From a virus, in IMG/VR virus record IMGVR_UViG_3300013131_000303, positions 1 through 20,663 of that record: 20,663 nt of DNA; one strand, 5' to 3'. The translations under genes were made by a program, and so were the position numbers. How positions within the stretch are numbered: the first letter of the stretch is position 1; every line of letters starts with the position of its first letter. The notes beneath the pieces were generated by a model. The model was not told the DNA's origin, did no database searches, and saw only the letters and a program-made list of their open reading frames with translations. Positions 1 to 6,142 of the stretch are shown here, one piece after another.

Positions 1-345
1 CAATGGACTCAATTTAAAAGAGAAATTAAACTAAATACTTTATTAGAAGGTAAGAGAGTGCAATTTGATATTGAGGATATTAATGAATATGGTAAAATTA
101 GTGGATATGAATTTGATCCAATGTTATCAGATATTGCTTTCACTGTTAAAGGAATATCTATGATAATTAAAGATGATTTTGTAGAAGAATTGGAAATTGA
201 ATGGAGACCACTACAAACAGAATTAGGTAGAACTATAATAGACATATTAGATTCTGGTTTAAAAATAGAACTATCAATGAAATTTAATGATAGTGGACAA
301 TTTGTTTATTTCTATGTAAATGAAAATTGGAACAATGTAGCATAA
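1..345 (+). CDS. 3' end of an unknown phage protein (5' partial)
   Basis: The reading frame is open from the first base of the window, so the real start lies upstream; the GTG at 58 is only an internal valine codon. The 114 visible residues are acidic and look like a small beta-rich globular domain, with alternating hydrophobic and charged residues and the ending YVNENWNNVA. I recognise no family, signal peptide or membrane segment. The stop at 343-345 runs directly into a strong hairpin terminator, so this is the last gene of a plus-strand transcript. It converges with the portal/endonuclease transcript on the other strand. That it is coding is well supported; its function is unknown. Confidence 0.75.
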   Translation, partial: QWTQFKREIKLNTLLEGKRVQFDIEDINEYGKISGYEFDPMLSDIAFTVKGISMIIKDDFVEELEIEWRPLQTELGRTIIDILDSGLKIELSMKFNDSGQFVYFYVNENWNNVA

Positions 346-375
346 AAAACCTCTCATTTGAGAGGTTTTCTTTTT
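346..375. terminator. Bidirectional intrinsic terminator
   Basis: The arms AAAACCTCTCA (346-356) and TGAGAGGTTTT (359-369) form an 11-bp perfect stem with a 2-nt gap, followed by a T-run. The A-run on the left gives the T-run for the minus strand. It closes the plus-strand gene ending at 345 and can also stop minus-strand transcription leaving the gene that ends at 440. Confidence 0.85.
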
Positions 376-439
376 TATAATAATTTCTAAAACTCACCAC
401 GAGCAGAATAATTCTATATTAGCTAATCTTCATATTAAT

Positions 440-1090
440 TCATAACTTAGAATTTAATTCTATGAATGAAAATATAAATCCGGAACATGTTATATATTTA
501 TCATCTTTATCTTTGGTTGAATTAAATTTTGCACAAGTTGAAATATTACCTCTTGAAATTTTATAAAATTCAGCACATTCTTTAGCATAATTCCAGCTTT
601 TTAAAAGTTTTAGATTTTTATCATATTGATAAATTACCTTTGATCTTGGATTATCAACACCATTATATAAACCCAATTTTTTTTCTCTCATAATTTTTTT
701 ACTAAAATCGCTATGTTTTTTACCCCACATTGGATTATTCTCTCCATTCATTGGTTTATGAACACCTCTTTTATTATTTATACTATACTCACCACCATCA
801 GTAGCGTTAACTAAATTACCACTTCGATATTTTAAAATCCAATATGTTTCTCTCTCCAAAACATATGATAGATCTGAATCCAAAGATATTTCCTCAATCT
901 TCTCTATAATTGGTTTCAATTCTAATCTAGATAGTTTTAATATCCAATTATCTTTATGTGAATACTTTTTTTTAGTTTTTTTAGATATGTTGGACAAACA
1001 AGAGCTAAAATAGAGAAAAGACTGAGTAATCATATTTGGGAATCCAACTTCATTTGAAATAGGACATTTCAATACATAAATACTATACAT
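440..1090 (-). CDS. Degenerate GIY-YIG homing endonuclease with NUMOD modules
   Basis: 216 residues. The C-terminal half carries two recognisable DNA-binding modules of homing endonucleases. One is a NUMOD3-like element around residues 116-135 (NGENNPMWGKKHS then KKIM). The other is a NUMOD1-like helix-turn-helix around 150-190 (VIYQYDKNLKLLKSW, then AKECAEFYKIS and NIS). The N-terminus begins like a GIY-YIG domain (YSIYVLKCP) and keeps the late part of it (W49, the LERETYWI segment with E79/E81, and NATDGG at 95-100). Where Y-x-G and the catalytic Arg/His should be, it reads GFPN (16-19) and LYFSSC (26-31). The reading frame is intact, so decay is by substitution. It starts 29 nt after the portal stop, a typical site for a free-standing homing gene, and has an exact TATAAATA 10 nt before the ATG. 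It may be a dead nuclease that still binds DNA; alternatively the domain is only very divergent. Confidence 0.78.
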   Translation of the reverse strand: MYSIYVLKCPISNEVGFPNMITQSFLYFSSCLSNISKKTKKKYSHKDNWILKLSRLELKPIIEKIEEISLDSDLSYVLERETYWILKYRSGNLVNATDGGEYSINNKRGVHKPMNGENNPMWGKKHSDFSKKIMREKKLGLYNGVDNPRSKVIYQYDKNLKLLKSWNYAKECAEFYKISRGNISTCAKFNSTKDKDDKYITCSGFIFSFIELNSKL

Positions 1091-1100
1091 ATAATAATTT

Positions 1101-1108
1101 TATTTATA
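1101..1108 (-). promoter_or_regulatory. Candidate T4-type late promoter box TATAAATA
   Basis: The minus strand reads an exact TATAAATA, the consensus that T4 gp55 recognises, 10 nt before the ATG of the endonuclease-like gene at 1090. The leader would be only about 4-5 nt if initiation occurs at the usual distance. In AT-rich DNA this word also occurs by chance, so orientation and position are the main support. Confidence 0.5.
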
Positions 1109-1119
1109 TATATTAAAAA

Positions 1120-2859
1120 TTAAAACTCAAATTCAGAACTTCCACCTTGAGCACCACCCTGAGCTGGTGGTTCTGGAGCAGTTTGACCTCCTTGAGCAGG
1201 TGGTGCTTGAGCACCAGTATCCATTCCACCTTGAGCGCCAGTATCCATTCCACCTTGAGTATCCATTCCACCCTGAGCGCCTACATCCATTCCACTTTGA
1301 GCACTAGCCTGAGCTCCTCCAGAACCAACACCAGCAGCATCTTTAGCCCAGTATTTTTGATTTTCTGCTTTTTCTTCAGGAGTTAACTTAAATACATGAT
1401 CCATAATCCACTCTATATGGAAATAAGGTTTCTCACCATTCATAATACCAGTTAATGTCCCAATTGCCTCAGCTCTTTTAGCCAAATTGTTTATTTTCTT
1501 CCACTCTTCAAAGATTTGATTTGAATTAAAATCAATATCCATCTCATTCATTATAACCTCATCTTCTACAAGCTCTGGAAACTCAACCAACATTTGCAAC
1601 TTTATAGGCTTAACAATCAATTCTTTAAAATTAGCTCTTAACCTACCAATAAAATTATGAAACTTAACCTCATCATTTGTTAAACCAGCTTGATCTGATA
1701 TAAATGTTCCACCACCACTCTCTGCTTCAAACCTAGTAACTGGTATTTTAGAAGCTCTTTTAAGAGCCTGATGAAACCATTTTAACATAGATTCCTCATT
1801 TAAATCATGACCTTGTGGTGTCATTAACTCCATATTTGGAGTACCAGCATCACCTTCAGGAAACCAAACTTGTTTATTATATGGTATGTGTTTAGTACCA
1901 TTAACATTAATAGTACCCAATGTTTCATCAAATTCAATTTCTTCTGAATAATCTTGAATCAATTGACCAATTTGTTCTTCAGCTTTTTGTCGAGACATAC
2001 CCTTAATAGGAATAGTAAACTTTTGATAGATAGTAGCATTCATTATGTTAAACATAATTCTAGTCTGCTCTAATATTTTTAATTGATTATACGGCTTTAT
2101 CAAACCCTCAACATAAGAAGTTTCAGAATAATCATTCTGTGATGAATATGATATAAATACTATTTGAGAATCTAAAAATATTCTCCTCAATTGTGGATCT
2201 TCTGGAAATTGAATCCATAGATGCCCGATATTTGGCTCATAAGCAGGTACTATACTCTCTGGTCTTAACCTATTAAATGCGATAATATTCTTCTTTTTAT
2301 CATCCCAAACTAACTCAATTGCAACATAACCATCAATAAGGAAATCTTTCATCATTTGATATGCAGTTACACTATCAGAGAAACCATATTTATTATACAC
2401 TTTCTCAAAATACTCCTGATACTTATCCGTTATCTCCTTAGAATAATCATTTGATAAAGGAGATGGTGAGCAAAAATCCTTTGTATCATTATATACAATT
2501 GATTCATCAGCTATAGCACTAATAAAATCTCTAATTTCATCCTTAATGGAATATTCTCTTAATATTCTTCTTTTATCTGGATAAGATCTATCTAAATATG
2601 GTATTGATTTTCTATTTAATACAGAAGCGACTGCCCTTTGTGAAAAGAAATTGTACATAGAATCACCCTTTGCAGCATATGGATCTTCATTGATACCAAC
2701 ACCAACTTGGTTTCTAATGATCATATCGTCATAATTCATACCATAATTGGATAAATTACGAAGTATTCTATTAAATAGACCTTTATTTTCTACAGCAGAG
2801 TTGACAAAACCCATTCCATCACCACTGTTATTATTATTTCTATAATTATAAGAAGCCAT
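1120..2859 (-). CDS. gp20: Portal vertex protein (T4 gp20-like)
   Basis: 579 residues, slightly longer than T4 gp20 (524). The portal forms the dodecameric ring at one capsid vertex, through which DNA is packaged and to which the neck and tail attach. Family features include the region around KRRILREYSIKDEIRDFI, the stretch IELVWDDKKKNIIAFNRLRPE, FPEDPQLRRIFLDSQIVFIS, the glycine-rich GDAGTPNMELMTPQG, and LKRASKIPVTRFEAESGG followed by DEVKFHNFIGRLR. The extra length is mostly a C-terminal Gln/Gly-rich tail (about residues 517-574) with repeated GMD-containing units. The start at 2859 has no Shine-Dalgarno but an A/T-rich leader and a TATATATA 20 nt upstream. The preceding transcript ends in its own terminator, so the portal probably has its own promoter. 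The major capsid protein and prohead protease genes that often follow gp20 are absent from the window. Confidence 0.93.
   Translation of the reverse strand: MASYNYRNNNNSGDGMGFVNSAVENKGLFNRILRNLSNYGMNYDDMIIRNQVGVGINEDPYAAKGDSMYNFFSQRAVASVLNRKSIPYLDRSYPDKRRILREYSIKDEIRDFISAIADESIVYNDTKDFCSPSPLSNDYSKEITDKYQEYFEKVYNKYGFSDSVTAYQMMKDFLIDGYVAIELVWDDKKKNIIAFNRLRPESIVPAYEPNIGHLWIQFPEDPQLRRIFLDSQIVFISYSSQNDYSETSYVEGLIKPYNQLKILEQTRIMFNIMNATIYQKFTIPIKGMSRQKAEEQIGQLIQDYSEEIEFDETLGTINVNGTKHIPYNKQVWFPEGDAGTPNMELMTPQGHDLNEESMLKWFHQALKRASKIPVTRFEAESGGGTFISDQAGLTNDEVKFHNFIGRLRANFKELIVKPIKLQMLVEFPELVEDEVIMNEMDIDFNSNQIFEEWKKINNLAKRAEAIGTLTGIMNGEKPYFHIEWIMDHVFKLTPEEKAENQKYWAKDAAGVGSGGAQASAQSGMDVGAQGGMDTQGGMDTGAQGGMDTGAQAPPAQGGQTAPEPPAQGGAQGGSSEFEF
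1198..1310 (-). repeat. Short in-frame repeats in the portal C-terminal tail
   Basis: The codons for Gly-Met-Asp occur at 1219, 1243, 1261 and 1285 (plus-strand left ends), spaced 24, 18 and 24 nt, each in a unit like GAQGGMDT. All spacings are multiples of three, so copy-number changes keep the frame. The encoded tail is Gly/Gln/Ala/Pro-rich and probably disordered. Confidence 0.8.
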
Positions 2860-2879
2860 TAAAAAATTAATTTTAATGG

Positions 2880-2887
2880 TATATATA
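2880..2887 (-). promoter_or_regulatory. Possible late promoter of the portal gene (TATATATA)
   Basis: One mismatch from TATAAATA, 20 nt before the portal ATG and just downstream, in the minus direction, of the terminator at 2910-2931. The position is right for a separate portal promoter, but the sequence is low complexity. Confidence 0.35.
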
Positions 2888-2909
2888 AAAATACTATCTC
2901 CCTAAAATG

Positions 2910-2931
2910 AAAAAAGAGGATTAAATCCTCT
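2910..2931 (-). terminator. Intrinsic terminator after the 78-residue gene
   Basis: AGAGGAT (2915-2921), loop TAA, ATCCTCT (2925-2931); on the minus strand the stem is followed by TTTTTT. It begins right after the stop at 2933-2935 and separates the small-gene unit from the portal gene. Confidence 0.82.
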
Positions 2932-2932
2932 C

Positions 2933-3169
2933 TTATATCCCTAAATCGTTTATTTTTTCCTCTCTGAGTTTTTGTTTTAATCTAAACTCATACTCTTCAA
3001 CTGATATTGAAAACTTATTGCTCCATACGAGTTCTCTATAAGGAGCCATAATATACCCATTTTGAGGACCATATACATTCTCAAATATAATATTCTTTCT
3101 AGTTACAGATGGATCTGATTCACAGATCGCATCTTTAATTATCTCATAATCAAAATCACGTTTGCTCAT
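2933..3169 (-). CDS. Unknown small phage protein, 78 residues
   Basis: I do not recognise this protein. It starts MSKRDFDYE, is charged, and has a C-terminal stretch rich in Glu/Lys/Arg (residues about 57-74) that should be helical. No membrane segment or metal-binding motif is visible. The ATG lies 1 nt after the stop of the 149-residue gene, so the two are translationally coupled. A terminator follows immediately. It belongs to a two-gene unit with a promoter candidate at 3642-3649, unlike the structural genes on either side, which suggests a non-virion or earlier-expressed role. That timing is inference. Confidence 0.7.
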   Translation of the reverse strand: MSKRDFDYEIIKDAICESDPSVTRKNIIFENVYGPQNGYIMAPYRELVWSNKFSISVEEYEFRLKQKLREEKINDLGI

Positions 3170-3170
3170 A

Positions 3171-3620
3171 TTATTTGTAATAAGTTCTTGGTATAACTTT
3201 TATTTCTCTATCCACTAAGGACATTTCTTCTAAAATATTAATAATATCTTTGTTGTAGTTTTTTAGATGATTTACTAATGTGTTAAAGTTATTAACAGAC
3301 TTTCTATTTTCAAATAAATTCCCGTCAGACCAAACTAAACTACCGTCACTTTTAATTGTTGAATTTATTCGGTGTGTATTACTAATACCTGATTTAAAAA
3401 TACACATAATTGTGTTTCCCTCTTTTTCTCTAAGAACCTGAACAGAATCAAATTTAGCACCATTAAAAGCTTTAACTCTACCAACTAAAATATCAAAATC
3501 AATTTGATTTATTTTTCTTTCTTCTATAGAATTGGCATGTTTAATAACTTCCAATGCTTTTTCTTTTTGACCATAAGATCTCAATTTCTGAGCCAACGAC
3601 ATATAAACTGAATACTTCAT
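3171..3620 (-). CDS. Unknown phage protein, 149 residues
   Basis: I recognise no family. The N-terminal 35 residues (SLAQKLRSYGQKEKALEVIK and following) look like a helix-turn-helix or TPR-like pair of helices. The rest is mixed alpha/beta with no obvious catalytic motif. The start at 3620 fits the upstream layout: a TATATTTG box on the minus strand at 3642-3649, a 21-nt leader, then ATG. It is the first gene of the unit that ends at the terminator at 2910-2931. Confidence 0.75.
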   Translation of the reverse strand: MKYSVYMSLAQKLRSYGQKEKALEVIKHANSIEERKINQIDFDILVGRVKAFNGAKFDSVQVLREKEGNTIMCIFKSGISNTHRINSTIKSDGSLVWSDGNLFENRKSVNNFNTLVNHLKNYNKDIINILEEMSLVDREIKVIPRTYYK

Positions 3621-3641
3621 AATTTTACAGGATTAACTCTA

Positions 3642-3649
3642 CAAATATA
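3642..3649 (-). promoter_or_regulatory. Candidate Bacteroidota-type promoter -7 box (TATATTTG)
   Basis: The minus strand reads TATATTTG, matching TAnnTTTG, 21 nt before the ATG at 3620. The ten-base word TATATTTGTA recurs in the same position relative to the gene at 5221. I see no clear -33 TTG element. Confidence 0.5.
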
Positions 3650-3667
3650 ATGAATTTTTGATGAAAT

Positions 3668-4354
3668 TTAAAATCTTCTTAAAGAATTTTGTATTCTTTG
3701 TATATGACCTTTAAGAGCAACATACTTTTCTTTGATTTTACCATCCATCTCGTAAAAATCAGAAATAAGTGAATTCATCATTTCATTATGTCTTTGATCT
3801 CTAGTCTCTAACTTTTTAGTCCATATTTGAATTAACTTCTGAGGATCATATTTAGTTAGTGGATGACCCGACATCAAAAATCTAGGAACTTCATCCATAT
3901 CAATTCGATGAATCATCTTTATTTGAATAGCATTATACTCAACTAATGAGTATTCAAATCCCCATTTCAACAACTCATCATACATACCCTTATAATTAAC
4001 TTTAAGTGGAATACCATCTTTAAAATTTTTCTCAACAAAATAAGGATCAAATATAACAGTACGAACCTCCAATGGTATAAAGTTAAAATTAACAGCAAAG
4101 ACAACTATCTTATTGTCAAATTTTTTCCAATCAACAATAAAAACCGGAGACCAAGCCATCCAATTTGAAGGATCAACATATTGAATAAAATAAAAACTAC
4201 CAGGTTTTATATCATTTATACCGATAGCAGTATATTCTTTACTACTCTTTGTTATTTTATCCATCAAATAGAGGCAATTATTCTTATAGTTATCTGCTAA
4301 TCCATTACCATTGACCAACAAACTGAGTTTAACTCTATCATCTAATAAACCCAT
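3668..4354 (-). CDS. Virion-type protein, possibly gp2-like DNA-end protector
   Basis: 228 residues. The middle has a pattern I associate with a family in T4-like environmental phages often labelled DNA-end protector (gp2): a glycine-aromatic start (KPGSFYFIQY), a short strand (SPVFIVDW), then VNFNFIPLEVRTVIFD, resembling the NLHYLP-type segment of that family. The resemblance is from memory and is partial. The C-terminal 45 residues (from about 184) are strongly charged and probably helical. Its neighbour is the gp4-like gene in divergent orientation. In T4, genes 2 and 4 are adjacent and both act in head completion and genome-end protection, which supports the idea weakly. It could instead be another neck or baseplate component. 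Confidence 0.45.
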   Translation of the reverse strand: MGLLDDRVKLSLLVNGNGLADNYKNNCLYLMDKITKSSKEYTAIGINDIKPGSFYFIQYVDPSNWMAWSPVFIVDWKKFDNKIVVFAVNFNFIPLEVRTVIFDPYFVEKNFKDGIPLKVNYKGMYDELLKWGFEYSLVEYNAIQIKMIHRIDMDEVPRFLMSGHPLTKYDPQKLIQIWTKKLETRDQRHNEMMNSLISDFYEMDGKIKEKYVALKGHIQRIQNSLRRF

Positions 4355-4370
4355 AGAAAGTTTTTTCTTT

Positions 4371-4382
4371 TATATATAAATA
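4371..4382. promoter_or_regulatory. Divergent TATA-rich promoter between the gp2-like and gp4-like genes
   Basis: On the plus strand TATAAATA (4375-4382) lies 15 nt before the ATG at 4398. The overlapping TATATATA at 4371-4378 is self-complementary, so it also reads toward the minus-strand gene, 16 nt before its ATG at 4354. One 12-bp block may therefore serve both head genes. The exact consensus favours the plus direction. Confidence 0.55.
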
Positions 4383-4397
4383 AAAGAAATTAAACTT

Positions 4398-4922
4398 ATG
4401 TTAAATTCGAAACCAAATAACTCTAAATACCATGGAGGACTCTATATACCAACAAATAAAGATAAAGTTATTAAATTAAATGGACAAGGTGGGTTATTTT
4501 ATAGAAGTTCTTGGGAAAAGAAGATTATGACATGGCTCGATCTAAAACCAGAAATAATTAAATGGGGAGCCGAGTGTTTGCAAATACCATATCAAATGAC
4601 TCATTTTGAAAATGGCGATACTAAAGTTAAAAATCATGTGTACCATGTAGACTTTTATTATGAAATGAGGATAAATGGAGTTCTGAGACAAGTTGTTGCT
4701 GAAGTTAAACCACAAAAAGAATATAATTTTGTACAAGCACTAACAGAAGGCAGACTACAAGTCCCAGAAGATAAAGGAAAAAAATTGAAAAATTTTGAAT
4801 ATGATCTAAAAATGGCTTATAAGAATAAACAAAAATGGGAAACTATGATAAACTGGTGCAATAAAAAAGGTTATGATTTTATAATCATAACCGAAGAACA
4901 TCTTAAAAAGTTCAATGTTTAA
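4398..4922 (+). CDS. gp4: Head completion nuclease (T4 gp4-like)
   Basis: 174 residues, close to T4 gp4 (about 150). The family is needed to finish DNA-filled heads before tails join. Its hallmarks are present: the YRSSWEKK motif (35-42), IKWGAE (55-60) and IPYQ, then the PD-(D/E)XK-like core with D85 in HVDFYYE and E102-V-K104 in AEVKPQKE. The C-terminal KWETMINWCNKKGYDFIIIT segment matches the usual family ending. The nuclease assignment rests on the E/D...E-x-K arrangement and family knowledge. Its start is preceded by an exact TATAAATA at 4375-4382 and no Shine-Dalgarno. Its stop overlaps the stop of the convergent gene on the minus strand (4919-4922), and no hairpin separates the two. 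Confidence 0.9.
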   Translation: MLNSKPNNSKYHGGLYIPTNKDKVIKLNGQGGLFYRSSWEKKIMTWLDLKPEIIKWGAECLQIPYQMTHFENGDTKVKNHVYHVDFYYEMRINGVLRQVVAEVKPQKEYNFVQALTEGRLQVPEDKGKKLKNFEYDLKMAYKNKQKWETMINWCNKKGYDFIIITEEHLKKFNV

Positions 4923-5221
4923 TCAATATCTTTGATAACTATTTCATCCATTAAAATTAAATTATTTAATTGGTTTTGAGATAATCTAACAGTCTTAAAA
5001 TTCTCGACTTTTGTAAATAAATCATCCTCGATAAAAGCAATTAACCTATCACCAACAATCCTATCATATTCCTGCGGGACCAAATTAACATCTCTATCAG
5101 AGTAAATATTTTCTATCCATCTAACATATTCCAAATCATCTATGTGCAATGAACACCCATCTGGTATAACATCAAAATCCTCAATAGAATTTTCCCAAAA
5201 CTGAAAAATAACTTTATTCAT
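4919..5221 (-). CDS. Unknown acidic phage protein, 100 residues
   Basis: I recognise no family. The protein is acidic with many Asp/Glu and regularly spaced Ile/Leu/Val, consistent with a small alpha/beta fold; no membrane helix or Cys/His cluster is seen. Its leader carries TATATTTG on the minus strand (5236-5243), 14 nt before the ATG, the same promoter word as for the gene at 3620. The stop overlaps that of the gp4-like gene on the opposite strand. It is probably a non-structural gene transcribed from its own promoter. Confidence 0.72.
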   Translation of the reverse strand: MNKVIFQFWENSIEDFDVIPDGCSLHIDDLEYVRWIENIYSDRDVNLVPQEYDRIVGDRLIAFIEDDLFTKVENFKTVRLSQNQLNNLILMDEIVIKDID

Positions 5222-5235
5222 AATATTTATTTTTA

Positions 5236-5243
5236 CAAATATA
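5236..5243 (-). promoter_or_regulatory. Candidate Bacteroidota-type promoter -7 box (TATATTTG)
   Basis: Second copy of TATATTTGTA on the minus strand (5234-5243), 14 nt before the ATG at 5221. It matches TAnnTTTG; no convincing -33 element is visible. Confidence 0.5.
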
Positions 5244-5269
5244 GTAAAAAAGTTTTATAAAATGTCTTT

Positions 5270-5661
5270 TTATTTTTCGTAATATCTAAAATGATACTTC
5301 ACTATTTCATTAAATGGAGTCCAATTATCAGAAGATATATTAGTTATATCCACATATATGTAAAATCTGAAATTATAGATATCCCTCTCCATAAGATATT
5401 TTACTATCTCTCTATTAAAATATCTATAATCATATGCATCATTTATATATGAGCTGAAATATCGAGAGGTAGTGAGTTCATTATTATAAGGTCTGTCTTA
5501 ACAATTACATTCATACCCAATTTTTTAAATATATCTAAAAGACCTTTTTCAATATTTCTTTCAAATTTATAAATCTGATTTTTATAATTTTCTTCGGTTT
5601 TCACATCACCAACTATTGGTGATAAACAAAAAGAATCTAAGTTAGGTATATTTCTTTCCAT
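5270..5661 (-). pseudogene. Frame-disrupted gene downstream of the late sigma factor
   Basis: The ATG-initiated frame (5661 to stop 5443-5445) gives 72 residues beginning MERNIPNLDSF. A second minus-strand frame is open without a start from 5497 to a stop at 5270-5272 and gives 75 residues, including INDAYDYRYFNREIVKYLM and DNWTPFNEIVKYHFRYYEK. The two overlap for about 52 nt (5446-5497), and a single -1 shift there joins them into one protein of about 130 residues. The second frame has no ATG until its middle, so an independent gene is unlikely. I found no classical X-XXY-YYZ slippery heptamer in the overlap, so a mutation or sequencing error is more likely than programmed frameshifting. The gene starts 2 nt after the sigma-factor stop, so the two are coupled. 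I recognise no family. Confidence 0.65.
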
Positions 5662-5663
5662 AA

Positions 5664-6029
5664 TTATAATGAATGTAGACCCATTCCCTCATTACTACCT
5701 TCTATAGAAATTAACCTTATCTGGTGTTCATTATCACCCTTCTTTTTATAAAGATCATTGTAACCTTTCGCTATACCTCGCTTAAATATCTCGGTAAAAT
5801 ATGCAAAAGCATTAACTGATTTGTCCTCGTTGAAATTATACCAATTTTGAAAGATATAAAGTAATCCACTTTGATAACAATCCATTTTATCATCATTGGA
5901 CCAATATCTCATTTTTTTTATTGTCTTTTTTGCCAGAAGTTCTAACATCTTTTGTGCATTTCTTGTTAATCTTCCCTGCGCCTTACTCACTACTAATTCT
6001 ATATAAAGTTCTTTGTTATTTAAATACAT
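5664..6029 (-). CDS. gp55: Late transcription sigma factor, gp55-like, short form
   Basis: 121 residues, against 185 in T4 gp55. In T4-like phages gp55 binds host RNA polymerase and directs it to late promoters with TATAAATA at -10. The core matches: the N-terminal YLNNKELY segment resembles T4 YVNNKEL, the middle has DDKMDCYQSGLLYIFQNWYNFNEDKS as in sigma region 2, and AFAYFTEIFKRGI followed by KKKG corresponds to the T4 [21 protein letters not shown] region. The difference is the end: after about residue 100 there is only a short tail ending GMGLHSL, with no SLDFLYE-like clamp-binding sequence as in T4. Exact TATAAATA boxes before several genes here fit its role. The next gene starts 2 nt after its stop. 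Confidence 0.8.
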   Translation of the reverse strand: MYLNNKELYIELVVSKAQGRLTRNAQKMLELLAKKTIKKMRYWSNDDKMDCYQSGLLYIFQNWYNFNEDKSVNAFAYFTEIFKRGIAKGYNDLYKKKGDNEHQIRLISIEGSNEGMGLHSL

Positions 6030-6048
6030 CCATAATCGTTTATTTTTT

Positions 6049-6070
6049 AAGTTTATAACATTATAAACTT
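6049..6070. promoter_or_regulatory. Perfect 10-bp inverted repeat upstream of the sigma gene
   Basis: AAGTTTATAA (6049-6058) and TTATAAACTT (6061-6070) are exact inverted copies separated by CA, about 20 nt before the ATG at 6029. It lacks a T-run and is AT-only apart from the tips, so it is more operator-like than terminator-like. It could overlap the promoter of the sigma gene. Confidence 0.45.
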
Positions 6071-6089
6071 ATGATTTTCGATGTCCTTC

Positions 6090-6103
6090 ATGTTATATAA
6101 CAT
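6090..6103. promoter_or_regulatory. 14-bp perfect palindrome
   Basis: ATGTTATATAACAT is a perfect palindrome between the tail-tube terminator and the inverted repeat at 6049-6070. It may be an operator half of the sigma-gene control region, or chance in AT-rich DNA. Confidence 0.35.
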
Positions 6104-6110
6104 AATAAAA

Positions 6111-6137
6111 AAAAGTCCACATTAATTGTGAACTTTT
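6111..6137 (-). terminator. Intrinsic terminator of the tail-tube gene
   Basis: On the minus strand GTTCACA pairs with TGTGGAC through one G-U wobble and is extended by A-T pairs, followed by eight T's. On the plus strand the same position would be a C-A mismatch, so the hairpin is better for the minus strand, matching the tail-tube gene that ends at 6143. Confidence 0.78.
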
Positions 6138-6142
6138 TTTTA

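Noticed and set aside
376-439. Possible small gene or tRNA between the first terminator and the endonuclease gene
   Set aside because: No start-stop pair of useful length, no cloverleaf and no T-loop sequence.
1147-1386. Open plus-strand frame opposite the portal tail, Ser/Thr-rich
   Set aside because: It is the antisense of the repetitive portal C-terminus, with no promoter or leader of its own.
2152-2159. TATAAATA on the plus strand inside the portal gene
   Set aside because: No plus-strand gene follows. Similar in-gene or antisense copies occur near 9832, 13968, 18413 and 20228, and are expected by chance in AT-rich DNA.
5446-5497. Programmed -1 ribosomal frameshift site
   Set aside because: No X-XXY-YYZ heptamer in the correct phase and no clear downstream stem or pseudoknot in the overlap, so I treat the break as a disruption.
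6040-6090. Host sigma70-like promoter (AGGACA and TATAAT, 16 nt apart) before the sigma-factor gene
   Set aside because: The -35 match is weak and the -10 lies inside the AT-rich inverted repeat; not strong enough to call.
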